From positions 61,965 through 125,964 of the forward strand of contig NZ_JBHLWN010000076.1 in assembly GCF_042432825.1 (NCBI RefSeq): 64,000 bases of DNA. The letters run 5' to 3'. The translations under genes were made by a program, and so were the position numbers. The notes under the pieces are model-generated. The model saw only the letters and a list, made by a program, of their open reading frames with translations, did no database searches and was not told the origin of the DNA. The DNA is from Gordoniibacillus chartarius (GTDB lineage: Bacteria; Bacillota; Bacilli; Paenibacillales; NBRC-103111). Positions 41,887 to 50,104 of the stretch are shown one piece after another; the stretch's first letter is position 1; every line of letters starts with the position of its first letter.

Positions 41887-43995
41887 ATGAGAACAAAGAT
41901 CCTCGCGCTGCCATTATTGACTTCTGTGCTTTTCTCGTTATACGCTTCGACCGTTAGCGCCGCCGACGCCGAATTAACCAAGCAATCCGTCATGGGCTTC
42001 TACGTCAATTCAAGCAGTTCGACCTCACTACAAACATTCGGAACCTATCTCAAGGATATGGGGGTCATCACGTATCAAATTGAAATAGACGGTTCGATTA
42101 CAGGCGGAACGCCTGCAGCGGATGTAAACACAGCCAAATCCAAAAACATCAATACTTACGCTGTTATTCAAAATCACTTCGAGCCCGATCTAACCCGAAA
42201 GGTGCTGTCCGACTCGGCCCTGCGGCAAAAAGCGATCAACAATATCCTCACATTAACGCAGAACAATGGCTATCGAGGCGTCAACCTAGATTTTGAAAAT
42301 ATGTACGCAGCCGACCGGCAGCTCTTTAACAGTTTCGTTAAGGAACTGACGCAAGTAGCGAAAACCAAAAGTTTGGAAGTCATCGTATCCGTAACCGCCA
42401 AGACGAATGAATGTACGACCTGCAGCTGGTCCGGGGCGTTCGACTTCTACACGTTAGGCCAAACCGCTGATAAAATTCAATTAATGTCCTATGACCAAAA
42501 TGGCAGCTGGGGCCCTCCAGGGCCTGTAGCCGGCTATCCGTGGTTCGAGAAAGCCATTCAGTACGCCGTATCCCAAATTCCGAGCCGGAAGGTGCTGCTA
42601 GGGCTGCCGGCTTACGGCTACGACTGGAATGTGACGACGAATACCGGGCATAAAGCCGTCATGTGGAAAAGCATCCCCGGCCTGCTTTCAACCTATCACG
42701 CACAGCCTGTCTGGAACGAAACGGAGAAGTCTCCAACGCTGACGTATACGGACGCTCTCGGCAGCAAGCACGTGGTATGGTATGAAGACGACAAAAGCAT
42801 CGAACTGAAAACCGAGCTGGCGAACAAATACAGCTTAGGCGGAATCTCCGTGTGGAGAATGGGCTTCGAGAACGAAAGCTTTTGGAGGTCTGCCTATTCC
42901 GGTTTAGCCCCGAAGCTATCCGGCTTAACCACATCAGCATCCTCCTTATCCGTCAATGGTCTGGACAGGGTATTCGTGAGCTTTAACTTAAATAAGCCGT
43001 CCGCCGCAAGCATCAACGTATTGGACAGCTCCCGCGCCCCCGTCAAATCATTGCTGATGAATGAGGTCAAACCGGCCGGTCTCCACAGCTTCGAATGGGA
43101 TGGCAGCGGCCTGCCGTTCGGTGCCTATACGATCGAAGTGAAGGCCGTTGACGGAAACGGGCTCTCCCATTCGGCTTCGACAAGCATCGAGCTGCTGGAC
43201 GGAACGGCTCCCGCGATTTCTTCGCTGGACGTGTCTCCGCCTAGCTTAAAGGTAGACGGAACGAATAGCTCCATTCTCCGTTACAGCTTGAACGAACCGG
43301 CAGCCGTCACCCTGAAGCTTATCAACCAGGCGGGCGCTGCTCAGGTGCTGGTGGATCGCGAGCTGAAGCAGTCGGGCCCGAATGAAAATTCCTTTAACGG
43401 CTTGGGCTTCGCACTAGGCACATACACCATTGAGCTGACAGCGGCTGACGAAGCAGGAAACGCGAGCAAGGCGAGCGCAGCCATCACCTTTCGGGATGGT
43501 TACGCTCCGGTCATTTCGAATGTGACGGTTTCGACCGCGACACTGAAGAAAACAGCGCTGCTGAACGCCAAATCCGAATTGCAATATTCTACGAATGAGC
43601 AAGCTCAAGTTGAAGTCGTTCTGCGTAACCAAAGCGGCAATATCAAGCCGTTGGCTCCGCCAATCGTTCAGAATGCCGGAAGCTATAAACTGACGATCGA
43701 TTCCGCACCGCTCAATGACGGCGTCTATGACGTGCTCATCAAAGCCACGGACGATAACGCCAACACCTCCAGCGCTGCAGCCCGGATCACGGTAGTGACG
43801 GAGAAGGTGTACGGCAAAGTTACGGCAAGCAAATTGAATGTCAGAAGCGGTCCGGATACTGCTTATTCCATCGTAGCCTCTTACCTCTATGGACAATCGG
43901 TTGAAATTACAGGTAAAACGGACGTTTGGTATCAAGTAAAATATTCGAGCACGCAAACGGGGTATGTTCATAGCTCCTATCTAACGCTGAACTAA
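41887..43995 (+). CDS. Secreted GH18-type protein with FlgD-like Ig repeats and SH3 domain
   Basis: 702 residues. Signal peptide MRTKILALPLLTSVLFSLYA; GH18 barrel about 30-340 with the catalytic DxE in YRGVNLDFENM, substrate region LMSYDQNGSWG and LLGLPAYGYDW; then three FlgD-like Ig modules (each opens near SSLSVNGL, DVSPPSLKVDG, TVSTATLKK; repeated GLPFGAYTIEVKAVDGNG-type ends) and a C-terminal SH3b domain (SKLNVRSGPDTAYSIVASYL). Start at 41887 (GGGGG upstream); the frame could extend to 41863. Likely acts on chitin-like or peptidoglycan glycan strands at the wall. Presumably transcribed with the upstream NlpC/P60 gene under cyclic-di-GMP control. Confidence 0.9.
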   Translation: MRTKILALPLLTSVLFSLYASTVSAADAELTKQSVMGFYVNSSSSTSLQTFGTYLKDMGVITYQIEIDGSITGGTPAADVNTAKSKNINTYAVIQNHFEPDLTRKVLSDSALRQKAINNILTLTQNNGYRGVNLDFENMYAADRQLFNSFVKELTQVAKTKSLEVIVSVTAKTNECTTCSWSGAFDFYTLGQTADKIQLMSYDQNGSWGPPGPVAGYPWFEKAIQYAVSQIPSRKVLLGLPAYGYDWNVTTNTGHKAVMWKSIPGLLSTYHAQPVWNETEKSPTLTYTDALGSKHVVWYEDDKSIELKTELANKYSLGGISVWRMGFENESFWRSAYSGLAPKLSGLTTSASSLSVNGLDRVFVSFNLNKPSAASINVLDSSRAPVKSLLMNEVKPAGLHSFEWDGSGLPFGAYTIEVKAVDGNGLSHSASTSIELLDGTAPAISSLDVSPPSLKVDGTNSSILRYSLNEPAAVTLKLINQAGAAQVLVDRELKQSGPNENSFNGLGFALGTYTIELTAADEAGNASKASAAITFRDGYAPVISNVTVSTATLKKTALLNAKSELQYSTNEQAQVEVVLRNQSGNIKPLAPPIVQNAGSYKLTIDSAPLNDGVYDVLIKATDDNANTSSAAARITVVTEKVYGKVTASKLNVRSGPDTAYSIVASYLYGQSVEITGKTDVWYQVKYSSTQTGYVHSSYLTLN

Positions 43996-44004
43996 TGCCA
44001 CAAG

Positions 44005-44050
44005 ACCATCCGAACCGGCGCGAACACGTGCGGTCGGATGGTTTTTATTT
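44005..44050 (+). terminator. Intrinsic terminator behind the GH18 gene
   Basis: ACCATCCGA (44005-44013) and TCGGATGGT (44034-44042) with a 20-base loop, followed by TTTTTATTT. Confidence 0.82.
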
Positions 44051-44099
44051 ATCGCTTATGACAGGGTAAAGAACAGGCGGAGGAAATCAACCGACCGTG

Positions 44100-44310
44100 C
44101 ACGAATATATCATGGTATCAACCATACAACGCACTGATCATTCTTATATCCGGTTGTTCGATCAGCGGTTCCGGCAGAACGGAAGGTCGGAATCCAGACT
44201 CAGCCGCTTCAGCTCCAGCTTCGAACGTCCCTCCCCTCACTTCCGATCGGGATGAAGCAAGCGTCTATGTACTTGAAATGCTGACGAAGTCGATCGAAGC
44301 TTCCTGGTAA
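44100..44310 (+). pseudogene. Possible remnant of a small lipoprotein gene
   Basis: In one frame (ending TAA 44308-44310) the sequence reads ALIILISGCSISGSGRTE, an intact lipobox, followed by a low-complexity stretch and an acidic helix ending MLTKSIEASW. No start codon with a ribosome site lies in this frame; a GGAGG and GTG sit just upstream but one base out, suggesting a frameshift. Not in any family I recognise. Its spot before a CwlJ-like gene suggests a former germination or wall lipoprotein. Confidence 0.35.
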
Positions 44311-44422
44311 CGCAGCAGCTCGCGGGATCGAATGTTTCGATACGGTAAAATCAAACTCTCTGTCATACATCCAATTCAGCTGCAATATGATGGCTCTAGA
44401 TCATCTGATGAGAGGTGAGCCG

Positions 44423-44866
44423 ATGGCTGTCGTGAAAGCCAGGAAGCGGGATATTGACCTGTTGGCAAGGCTGCTTCGAGCCGAGGCCGTGGGCGAAGGG
44501 GAATTAGGTATGCTCCTTGTCGGAAATGTAGGCATTAACCGGATAAGAGCCAATTGTTCGGATTTTAAAGGACTCCGCACAATCCCCCAAATGATCTACC
44601 AGCCCCATGCGTTTGAAGCGCTGCTTCACGGTATGTTCTATCAACAAGCAAGGGAGCAAGAACGGCGTCTGGCACGGCGGGTTGTGAATGGAGAGCGGTT
44701 TTGGCCGGGTAAATTTTCCCTTTGGTATTTTCGGCCGGGGACGGCCCAATCCCCTCTGCCCTGTCCGGCAAACTGGTATAATCAGCCGCATGTGGGACGC
44801 TACAAGCTTCACTGTTTTTATGAGCCGACCGGAAAAGAATGTGAAAATGTGTATAGGGTATATTAA
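44423..44866 (+). CDS. Cell-wall hydrolase of the SleB/CwlJ family
   Basis: 147 residues, no signal peptide, as in CwlJ. Seen: LLARLLRAEAVGEGELGMLLVGNV with the conserved Glu, VNRIRANC-like GINRIRANCSDFKGLRTIP, and the C-terminal FSLWYFRPGTAQSPLPCP and WYNQPHVGRYKLHCFY. The family cleaves the spore cortex as a lytic enzyme during germination. Start at 44423 with AGAGGTGA 4 bases before the ATG; upstream codons to 44387 look non-coding. Alone between two terminators. Assignment to CwlJ proper rather than a vegetative member is not certain. Confidence 0.88.
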   Translation: MAVVKARKRDIDLLARLLRAEAVGEGELGMLLVGNVGINRIRANCSDFKGLRTIPQMIYQPHAFEALLHGMFYQQAREQERRLARRVVNGERFWPGKFSLWYFRPGTAQSPLPCPANWYNQPHVGRYKLHCFYEPTGKECENVYRVY

Positions 44867-44868
44867 TA

Positions 44869-44923
44869 GCAGCGGCGACAGCTATGGGCTGGAAAGCAAA
44901 GTCCAAAGCTGCCGCTGTTTTTT
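44869..44923 (+). terminator. Intrinsic terminator behind the CwlJ-like gene
   Basis: CAGCGGC (44870-44876) pairs with GCCGCTG (44911-44917), with further pairing inside the loop, then TTTTTTA. Confidence 0.72.
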
Positions 44924-45125
44924 ATTGATGCGCCATATCTTCAGTTTTATGCAACCGCATTCAAAGACTAAAGTGGTTTCTTCATACTATGTTTCCCGGA
45001 AAACATGCACGGGCTTAAGGGTATAAGGAACGATTTATTTCCAGCTTTCCTTTCCGGTGAGGGTGCAGTACTATGGAAGTATTGCAATACCAATCGGACG
45101 GCATGACGAATAGGAGCGAAGCAGC

Positions 45126-46412
45126 ATGGAGGTTCAGTCCCGAGAGCATACAAATCCAGGACATGCTACGGCAGCGGTGCGGCCCGAGCCGGCCCCGCAG
45201 GAGTGGAAGCGCACAATGTGGCTGCTCTGGATCTGTTTATTTCTAACGTCGGCAGGCATCACAATGGTCGTTCCGTTTCTCGCCATCTATGTACAGGAAC
45301 TGGGTGTTACCGATGTGAAGGAGGCTGCCGTTTGGGCTTCCGTCATTTTTGCCGTGAATCATGTGGTCATCGCGCTGATGTCCCCGTTTTGGGGAAAAAT
45401 TTCGGATCGCTACGGTCAAAAACGGTTGATCGTCCTCTCCGGTATCGCCATGGGCCTCGTCATGGCGGCGATGGGCTTCGCGTTGATTCCGCTTCACCTA
45501 TTGGCGCTAAGGATTGTGTTCGGACTGGCGAATGCGGTATTTCCGGCAGCGCAAACCATGCTGTCGATACAGACGCCGAAGGAGCATATCGGCCATGCCG
45601 TCGGCACGGTGCAAACCGGCAATATGCTGGGTCAGCTGCTTGGTCCTCTGATCGGCGGTGTTCTAGCGGAGGCATTCGGAATGCGCAGCTCGTTCTTTAT
45701 TACGGGAGCCTGTCTGACCGCTGCCGCTTTGCTTGTCCTGATTTTGTGCCGCGAGCAGCGCGTTGCCGGCTCCGGCGCTACGGTGCGGAAATCCGCTGCT
45801 CCAGTGACGTTCAAGAGGATGATCTCGGAATCCCCCGTTCTGCTGCAATTGATGCTGTGCGGCTTCCTGATGTCGGCCAGCTTGCAAAGCATCAGCCCGA
45901 TTCTCCCGCTCTACCTGAAAATGCTCAATGTGACGGAGCAGCTGTCTCTGATCAGCGGGCTGATGTTTGCTGCGCAAGGGCTAGGGATGATGATCGCCTC
46001 ACCGGTGCTGGGCCGGCTTGGCGACCGGATCGGGCACGGCCGGATCCTGATCGCCAGCGTGATCGTTATGGGAATCCTGCACGTTCCCCAAGCTCTCATT
46101 CAAGACCCATGGTCCTTACTAGTGGCTCGATTTCTTACGGGAATTAGCATCGGCGGACTGATCACCTCGGTCATGTCGCTGATGCGCCACTTAACGCCAT
46201 TAGAGCTTCAGGGTACGGCGCAGGGCTACAACTCCAGCTTTAACTCCGTCGGCAACGTGAGCGGAGCCTTGCTCGGCGGACTGCTCGTGAGCCAAGTTGG
46301 CATTGCGGCCGTGTTTTATTTACTGACAGCGCTGTTTCTCATCTACACTTTGGTGCTTCTCCGCTATCGGCCGGCGCTTCGTTGCGACGCTCCATTGGCT
46401 TCAACATCGTAA
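45126..46412 (+). CDS. MFS transporter, multidrug-efflux-like
   Basis: 428 residues, 12 membrane helices. The A motif region GKISDRYGQKRLIVLSG (after TM2) and its second-half counterpart GRLGDRIGHGRILIASV mark a major facilitator of the DHA1/MdtG-like type, with MVVPFLAIYVQELGVTD at TM1 and the C-motif-like GPLIGGVLAEAFGMRSSF. Probably a proton-driven exporter of small molecules; substrate unknown. AGGAGCG precedes the ATG. It stands alone and is convergent with the BASS gene. Confidence 0.9.
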   Translation: MEVQSREHTNPGHATAAVRPEPAPQEWKRTMWLLWICLFLTSAGITMVVPFLAIYVQELGVTDVKEAAVWASVIFAVNHVVIALMSPFWGKISDRYGQKRLIVLSGIAMGLVMAAMGFALIPLHLLALRIVFGLANAVFPAAQTMLSIQTPKEHIGHAVGTVQTGNMLGQLLGPLIGGVLAEAFGMRSSFFITGACLTAAALLVLILCREQRVAGSGATVRKSAAPVTFKRMISESPVLLQLMLCGFLMSASLQSISPILPLYLKMLNVTEQLSLISGLMFAAQGLGMMIASPVLGRLGDRIGHGRILIASVIVMGILHVPQALIQDPWSLLVARFLTGISIGGLITSVMSLMRHLTPLELQGTAQGYNSSFNSVGNVSGALLGGLLVSQVGIAAVFYLLTALFLIYTLVLLRYRPALRCDAPLASTS

Positions 46413-46424
46413 TACGAATGAACG

Positions 46425-46459
46425 AAAAATCCACTCTCACAATGGGGAGTGGATTTTTT
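46425..46459. terminator. Bidirectional terminator between MFS and BASS genes
   Basis: AAAAATCCACTC (46426-46437) and GAGTGGATTTTTT (46447-46459) with a short loop; T-run on both sides. Confidence 0.85.
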
Positions 46460-46489
46460 GCATGCTATCGTACGCCATCGGATTTTGGG

Positions 46490-47440
46490 TCAATGGTCCA
46501 GCTTCAGATCCTCTTTTTCGGCGCGGCGCGCAAACCAAGTTGCCAACAAGGATCCGGAAATGTTATGCCATACGCTGAAAATGGCACTTGGAACAGCAGC
46601 GATCGGGCTGAAATGAGCCGATGCCAACGTAGCGCCAAGACCCGAATTTTGCATTCCGGTTTCAAACAAAATGGCCTTGCGCTTGCTAAGATTCATGCGG
46701 AACAGCTTGGCGAACAAGTAACCTAGCAAATACCCGAGACCGTTGTGCAAAATAACGACTGCAAAAATCAGCAAACCGCTTTCCACAATTTTGGCTTTAC
46801 TCCCCCCCACTACGATAGCCACGATAATGACAATCGCCAAAGTGGATACGAGCGGAAGTGCCGTAACACTTGCTTCTGCTTGTTTTCTAAACAAACTTTT
46901 GACGATAACACCAAGAATAATAGGGAAAATAACGACCATCAAGATATCCTTGATGAGAGCTCCGCCATCAATCGGCATCCAACGTCCTGCAAGCAGACTG
47001 ATTAAAGCAGGCGTTGCTAGCGGTGCGATCAGCGTAGAGACGGAAGCGATGGAAACCCCAAGCGCAACATCGCCTTTGGCAAGCAGCGCCATTACATTGG
47101 AGGAAGTCCCGCTCGGGCAGCAGCCGACAAGAATGACACCGACTGCAATTTCTGGCGGAAGCTTCAACACAATCGCCAGCACATAGGCGAGCAGCGGCAT
47201 AATGATATAATGGCCGACAACGCCGATCAACACTTCGAGCGGACGGCGGAAAACTTCACGAAAGTCCGCGGATGACAGCGTAAGCCCCATCCCGAACATG
47301 ACGATGCCTAGAAAAACAGAAATATACCCTTTAAGCGGTATAAAGACCGCGGGGTAAAAAAATCCTAGACAAGCAAACAGGATAACCCACAGAGAAAATG
47401 TTCTCCCTACAAAACTGCTTACTCTTGCAACGGCGTTCAT
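46490..47440 (-). CDS. Bile acid:sodium symporter family protein (BASS)
   Basis: 316 residues, about nine to ten helices. Seen: FGMGLTLSSADFREVFRRP, VGVILVGCCPSGTSSNVMALLAKGDVALGVSI (the unwound helix crossover motif) and FETGMQNSGLGATLASAHFSP. BASS members import organic acids such as pantothenate, keto acids or bile acids with sodium; which one is not shown. Start at 47440 with GAGGTC 8 bases upstream; the frame extends 78 bases without site. Confidence 0.92.
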   Translation of the reverse strand: MNAVARVSSFVGRTFSLWVILFACLGFFYPAVFIPLKGYISVFLGIVMFGMGLTLSSADFREVFRRPLEVLIGVVGHYIIMPLLAYVLAIVLKLPPEIAVGVILVGCCPSGTSSNVMALLAKGDVALGVSIASVSTLIAPLATPALISLLAGRWMPIDGGALIKDILMVVIFPIILGVIVKSLFRKQAEASVTALPLVSTLAIVIIVAIVVGGSKAKIVESGLLIFAVVILHNGLGYLLGYLFAKLFRMNLSKRKAILFETGMQNSGLGATLASAHFSPIAAVPSAIFSVWHNISGSLLATWFARRAEKEDLKLDH

Positions 47441-47689
47441 ACTTATGACCTCGCTCTTGATGTAATTTACTATTAATACCTCGCAGCTGTCTGACAATAA
47501 AGGGGCATATACGGGCATCCGATCCCCCCTCTTCCTACGGCATTAATAGTACATACATCGTATGGCATCAAGTCTTATAAGTCTAATATATAATGTGTAT
47601 AAAGCTTATAGATAATGTCTATATAGCCTCGTATTTTAGTTACTGCTATTCGAATCCCGTGCTTCCTTTTTCAGTAACGCTATCGTATG
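47441..47689. other. Intergenic region, no gene seen
   Basis: About 250 AT-rich bases upstream of the BASS gene; carries no ORF with a ribosome site. Confidence 0.5.
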
Positions 47690-47725
47690 AAAAAGCCCCT
47701 TTGCACACTATCGCACGAAGGGGCT
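47690..47725 (-). terminator. Terminator of the NLP toxin gene
   Basis: On the minus strand AGCCCCTT pairs with AAGGGGCT over an 16-base loop and is followed by TTTTTC. It lies 16 bases after the stop. Confidence 0.8.
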
Positions 47726-47740
47726 ACCGCTATACGTATT

Positions 47741-48469
47741 TTACTGATACCAGGCGCTCTTTATATTATTCATAAAATTCGCGTCGTTCAAAGGAACATT
47801 CGCATCAACGAAATCAGTTGTATTTAACGCGTTCCTTGCTGCCGAAGGTAAATCGTCCCATCCGATTAACGGCTGTGTTCCGCCCGATTGACTAGTCGTG
47901 TATAAGGCATGGTTTAGCGGCCAAATGCTCTTATATTCGATCTTGGGATGAGTTCCATTCGTATTTGTACTGCTAGGAGCCGTTTGGGGGAATTTCCCGT
48001 GCTGGGAAGCCGCGATCGACAATATTTTCGGATTGGCAGCAGCCGGGTTATCAATCCACACGACCACCGACTCCCAGTCATGCCTATGTCCCATTCCCGA
48101 TGAAGGTTCGTCTTTAGGAAAATACCAGGCATACATAATTGCCCACACCCCGTTGTACCATGTCGAACGCGAGTACACTTGCCCGGTGCTGGAGCTGCAG
48201 CCTGCATCGGATCCTCCGGTAGGACTTAACCCGCCGCTTGTATTCCCCTGCGCATCCACGGCTGGAAAAGGTACACAACCGTTCGTAACCTTCAAAGTCG
48301 GTTGAAACAGCTTCTCCGCTTTTTGAGTTGTCGTAGTGGGCGTTACTTCTGCGAATCCTACTATTTTATCATGATTGATGACCGCTGCATTCGCTGCCGG
48401 GACCAAGTTGAACGATGCTGCCAAAGCGATCAAAGTGATACGTGTAACTGCCTTCAATTTGTTGACCAT
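47741..48469 (-). CDS. Necrosis-inducing NPP1-type protein (Nep1-like, NLP)
   Basis: 242 residues, secreted: signal peptide with VTRITLIALAASFNLVPAANA. The mature part has the NLP hallmark MGHRHDWESVVVWID (His, Asp, Glu bind a metal in this family), AIMYAWYFPKDEP, and two conserved Cys (TNGC and SDAGC, forming the type 1 disulfide). C-terminal part IWPLNHALYTTSQ, PLIGWDDLPSAARNALN and FMNNIKSAW matches the family. NLPs insert into plant plasma membranes and cause leaf necrosis; they are known in oomycetes, fungi and a few bacteria including Bacillota. GGAGG lies 10 bases before ATG. A separate unit with its own promoter, palindrome and terminator. Activity on plants is inferred from the family. 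Confidence 0.93.
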   Translation of the reverse strand: MVNKLKAVTRITLIALAASFNLVPAANAAVINHDKIVGFAEVTPTTTTQKAEKLFQPTLKVTNGCVPFPAVDAQGNTSGGLSPTGGSDAGCSSSTGQVYSRSTWYNGVWAIMYAWYFPKDEPSSGMGHRHDWESVVVWIDNPAAANPKILSIAASQHGKFPQTAPSSTNTNGTHPKIEYKSIWPLNHALYTTSQSGGTQPLIGWDDLPSAARNALNTTDFVDANVPLNDANFMNNIKSAWYQ

Positions 48470-48661
48470 CTTGGTTTAACCTCCATATTTAAGTGGTAAC
48501 ACGTTGGCTCTGCCCGCACAGATTGAAAGTTGATTCGCAGAAGCCGGATCGTCGTCTGCAGCGAGGGCAATCCGTAATTGATCTCAGTAATCATCTCTCC
48601 TTTTCCAAGAAATAAGGCACCGGGCCGAGCGCATGCAGAACCTCCCGGGTCTTTCGTGATC

Positions 48662-48690
48662 ATTATAGAGGGGCAAAGAAAACGAACCCT
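48662..48690 (-). promoter_or_regulatory. Possible promoter of the NLP gene
   Basis: TATAAT at 48662-48667 (minus strand), with only weak -35 matches about 17 bases upstream, near 48685-48690. It would give a leader of about 185 bases before the ATG. Weak -35 suggests the need for an activator. Confidence 0.4.
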
Positions 48691-48694
48691 TAAA

Positions 48695-48718
48695 AATTTA
48701 TAGACATACCTATAAATT
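48695..48718. promoter_or_regulatory. Palindrome upstream of the NLP promoter
   Basis: AATTTATAG-ACATAC-CTATAAATT, a perfect 9-bp inverted repeat immediately upstream of the -35 region of the NLP gene. Placement suits an activator site; the protein is unknown. Confidence 0.5.
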
Positions 48719-48767
48719 CGTTGGGTTCGTATGAAAATCACGTAAATGCCGAATCAAACGCTATACA

Positions 48768-48800
48768 ACAAAAAAAGTGCCGACCTCTTCAGATCAGCAC
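48768..48800 (-). terminator. Terminator of the SGNH esterase gene
   Basis: On the minus strand GTGCTGATCT and AGGTCGGCAC (one bulge) with a 4-base loop, followed by TTTTTTT. Confidence 0.82.
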
Positions 48801-48815
48801 CTGCATGAAAGTCCG

Positions 48816-50000
48816 TTATTCCTTCTCCTTCTTCTCCACAAAGCCGTCCATTCCTTGCCGTTTCAGCTCTTCATACACGAGACGAGCCAGCTCTATCGCT
48901 CCTGCACGGTTCGGATGAAGGCTGTCTCCCGTCATGTACAAAGAGCGGGTCTCATCCGGACCGATGGACGTGAAATATGCCGAGCTAATCACGTTCAGAT
49001 CGACCAGCGGCACCTGCTCCTCCTGTGCCAGGCCAACAATCGAGTGCCGGTACCAGCGGTTTTCGGAGGAATGCTGCTGCTCGGCGTTGAAGTCGGTCGC
49101 TCGGCCTTGCGGCGTAGACAGCACGACCGTGGCTCCGGTTGCCTTCACCTGACGTACCATATCCCGCATAATCTCCTTGAATTCCGCCTCGGTCGTGTTA
49201 TTTTTCGGATTGGTGTCATTGATGCCCAGCTGTAATATAAAATAGTCTCCCGGCTTAATGTATTTCAGAATTGCCTCCAGTTGTCCGTCGTTGCGGAAGC
49301 CTCTCGCAATTTGTCCGCCGGAAGCCATGTTGCGCACGACAAACTCCTTCGGATCCACGAACTGCTCCAGCATTTGTCCCCAGCCCCCCTGGATACTGGC
49401 CGCCAGCGGATAATAGTTGGCCACGGTGGAGTCGCCGCCGATGTAGATCGTACGGTTCGTTACCGCATGATGGGACAGCTTGTCGATCTCCAGCGCGCTC
49501 AGCGTAAAATTCGTACCGGCCTTCCCTTCGGTAACGAGCAGATTGAGCTGTCCGTCGGTGATCGGAATTTGGAACTTGTCTACAGCGCCGTTTCCGGTCA
49601 TATTGATAATCTGAAATACACCTTCGGCCGCTACGCTGGCTCTTGCCGTATCGCCCAAAGTAACGGTTACTTCATAGAGCCCGTTCGGAAGGTCGACATT
49701 GAAGGTGTTCATGCTTTTGGTCCCGAACTGCAGAAACTGGACGGCATCGGCCCCGACCCCCGTGCCCTTGGCCGGAACGTTGCGCATATGCTCGGGCGTG
49801 GCAAAGCCGTAGCCCTTCTCGGCCGAATATCCATCCGATGCGCTGACGACGATATACCCTTTTTCCACAGGTCCGTCGCCAAAATCAAACTTGAAGTTGC
49901 TCACCTTCGCTTCCGCCGGGGTGCTCCCGCCTCCCGCAAACAACGATGAGGTCAGCAGCAATGCTCCCATCGTTTTCATGATCCACAACTTGTTCATCAA
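48816..50000 (-). CDS. Secreted SGNH hydrolase, rhamnogalacturonan acetylesterase-like
   Basis: 394 residues. Signal peptide MMNKLWIMKTMGALLLTSSL; an N-terminal beta domain (about 30-150: FKFDFGDGPVEKGYIVVS, EVTVTLGDTARASVAAEGV) of the pectin-esterase-associated type; SGNH esterase domain about 160-385 with block I IYIGGDSTVANYY (nucleophile Ser), block II ASGGQIARGF, block III LQLGINDTNP and block V DSLHPNRAGAIELA (catalytic Asp, His). Same layout as B. subtilis YesY/YesT and RhgT-type enzymes that remove acetyl groups from rhamnogalacturonan. GAGG lies before the ATG. Stands alone, near the NLP gene. Confidence 0.92.
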   Translation of the reverse strand: MMNKLWIMKTMGALLLTSSLFAGGGSTPAEAKVSNFKFDFGDGPVEKGYIVVSASDGYSAEKGYGFATPEHMRNVPAKGTGVGADAVQFLQFGTKSMNTFNVDLPNGLYEVTVTLGDTARASVAAEGVFQIINMTGNGAVDKFQIPITDGQLNLLVTEGKAGTNFTLSALEIDKLSHHAVTNRTIYIGGDSTVANYYPLAASIQGGWGQMLEQFVDPKEFVVRNMASGGQIARGFRNDGQLEAILKYIKPGDYFILQLGINDTNPKNNTTEAEFKEIMRDMVRQVKATGATVVLSTPQGRATDFNAEQQHSSENRWYRHSIVGLAQEEQVPLVDLNVISSAYFTSIGPDETRSLYMTGDSLHPNRAGAIELARLVYEELKRQGMDGFVEKKEKE

Positions 50001-50104
50001 ATTGAGCCTCCTTTAGGTAGGAATGGGCTCATTATAGAAAAGGATGTGTTTTACTTCAATAAGACATTATTGGTTTCATTTGGAATTATTTGAACGCGAT
50101 GATT

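Noticed and set aside
44423..44866. Second cyclic-di-GMP target
   Set aside because: A strong terminator (44005-44050) separates the CwlJ-like gene from the riboswitch transcript.
48454..48741. 95-codon frame over the NLP leader
   Set aside because: Overlaps the NLP start and has no conserved pattern; only noted as possible leader frames.
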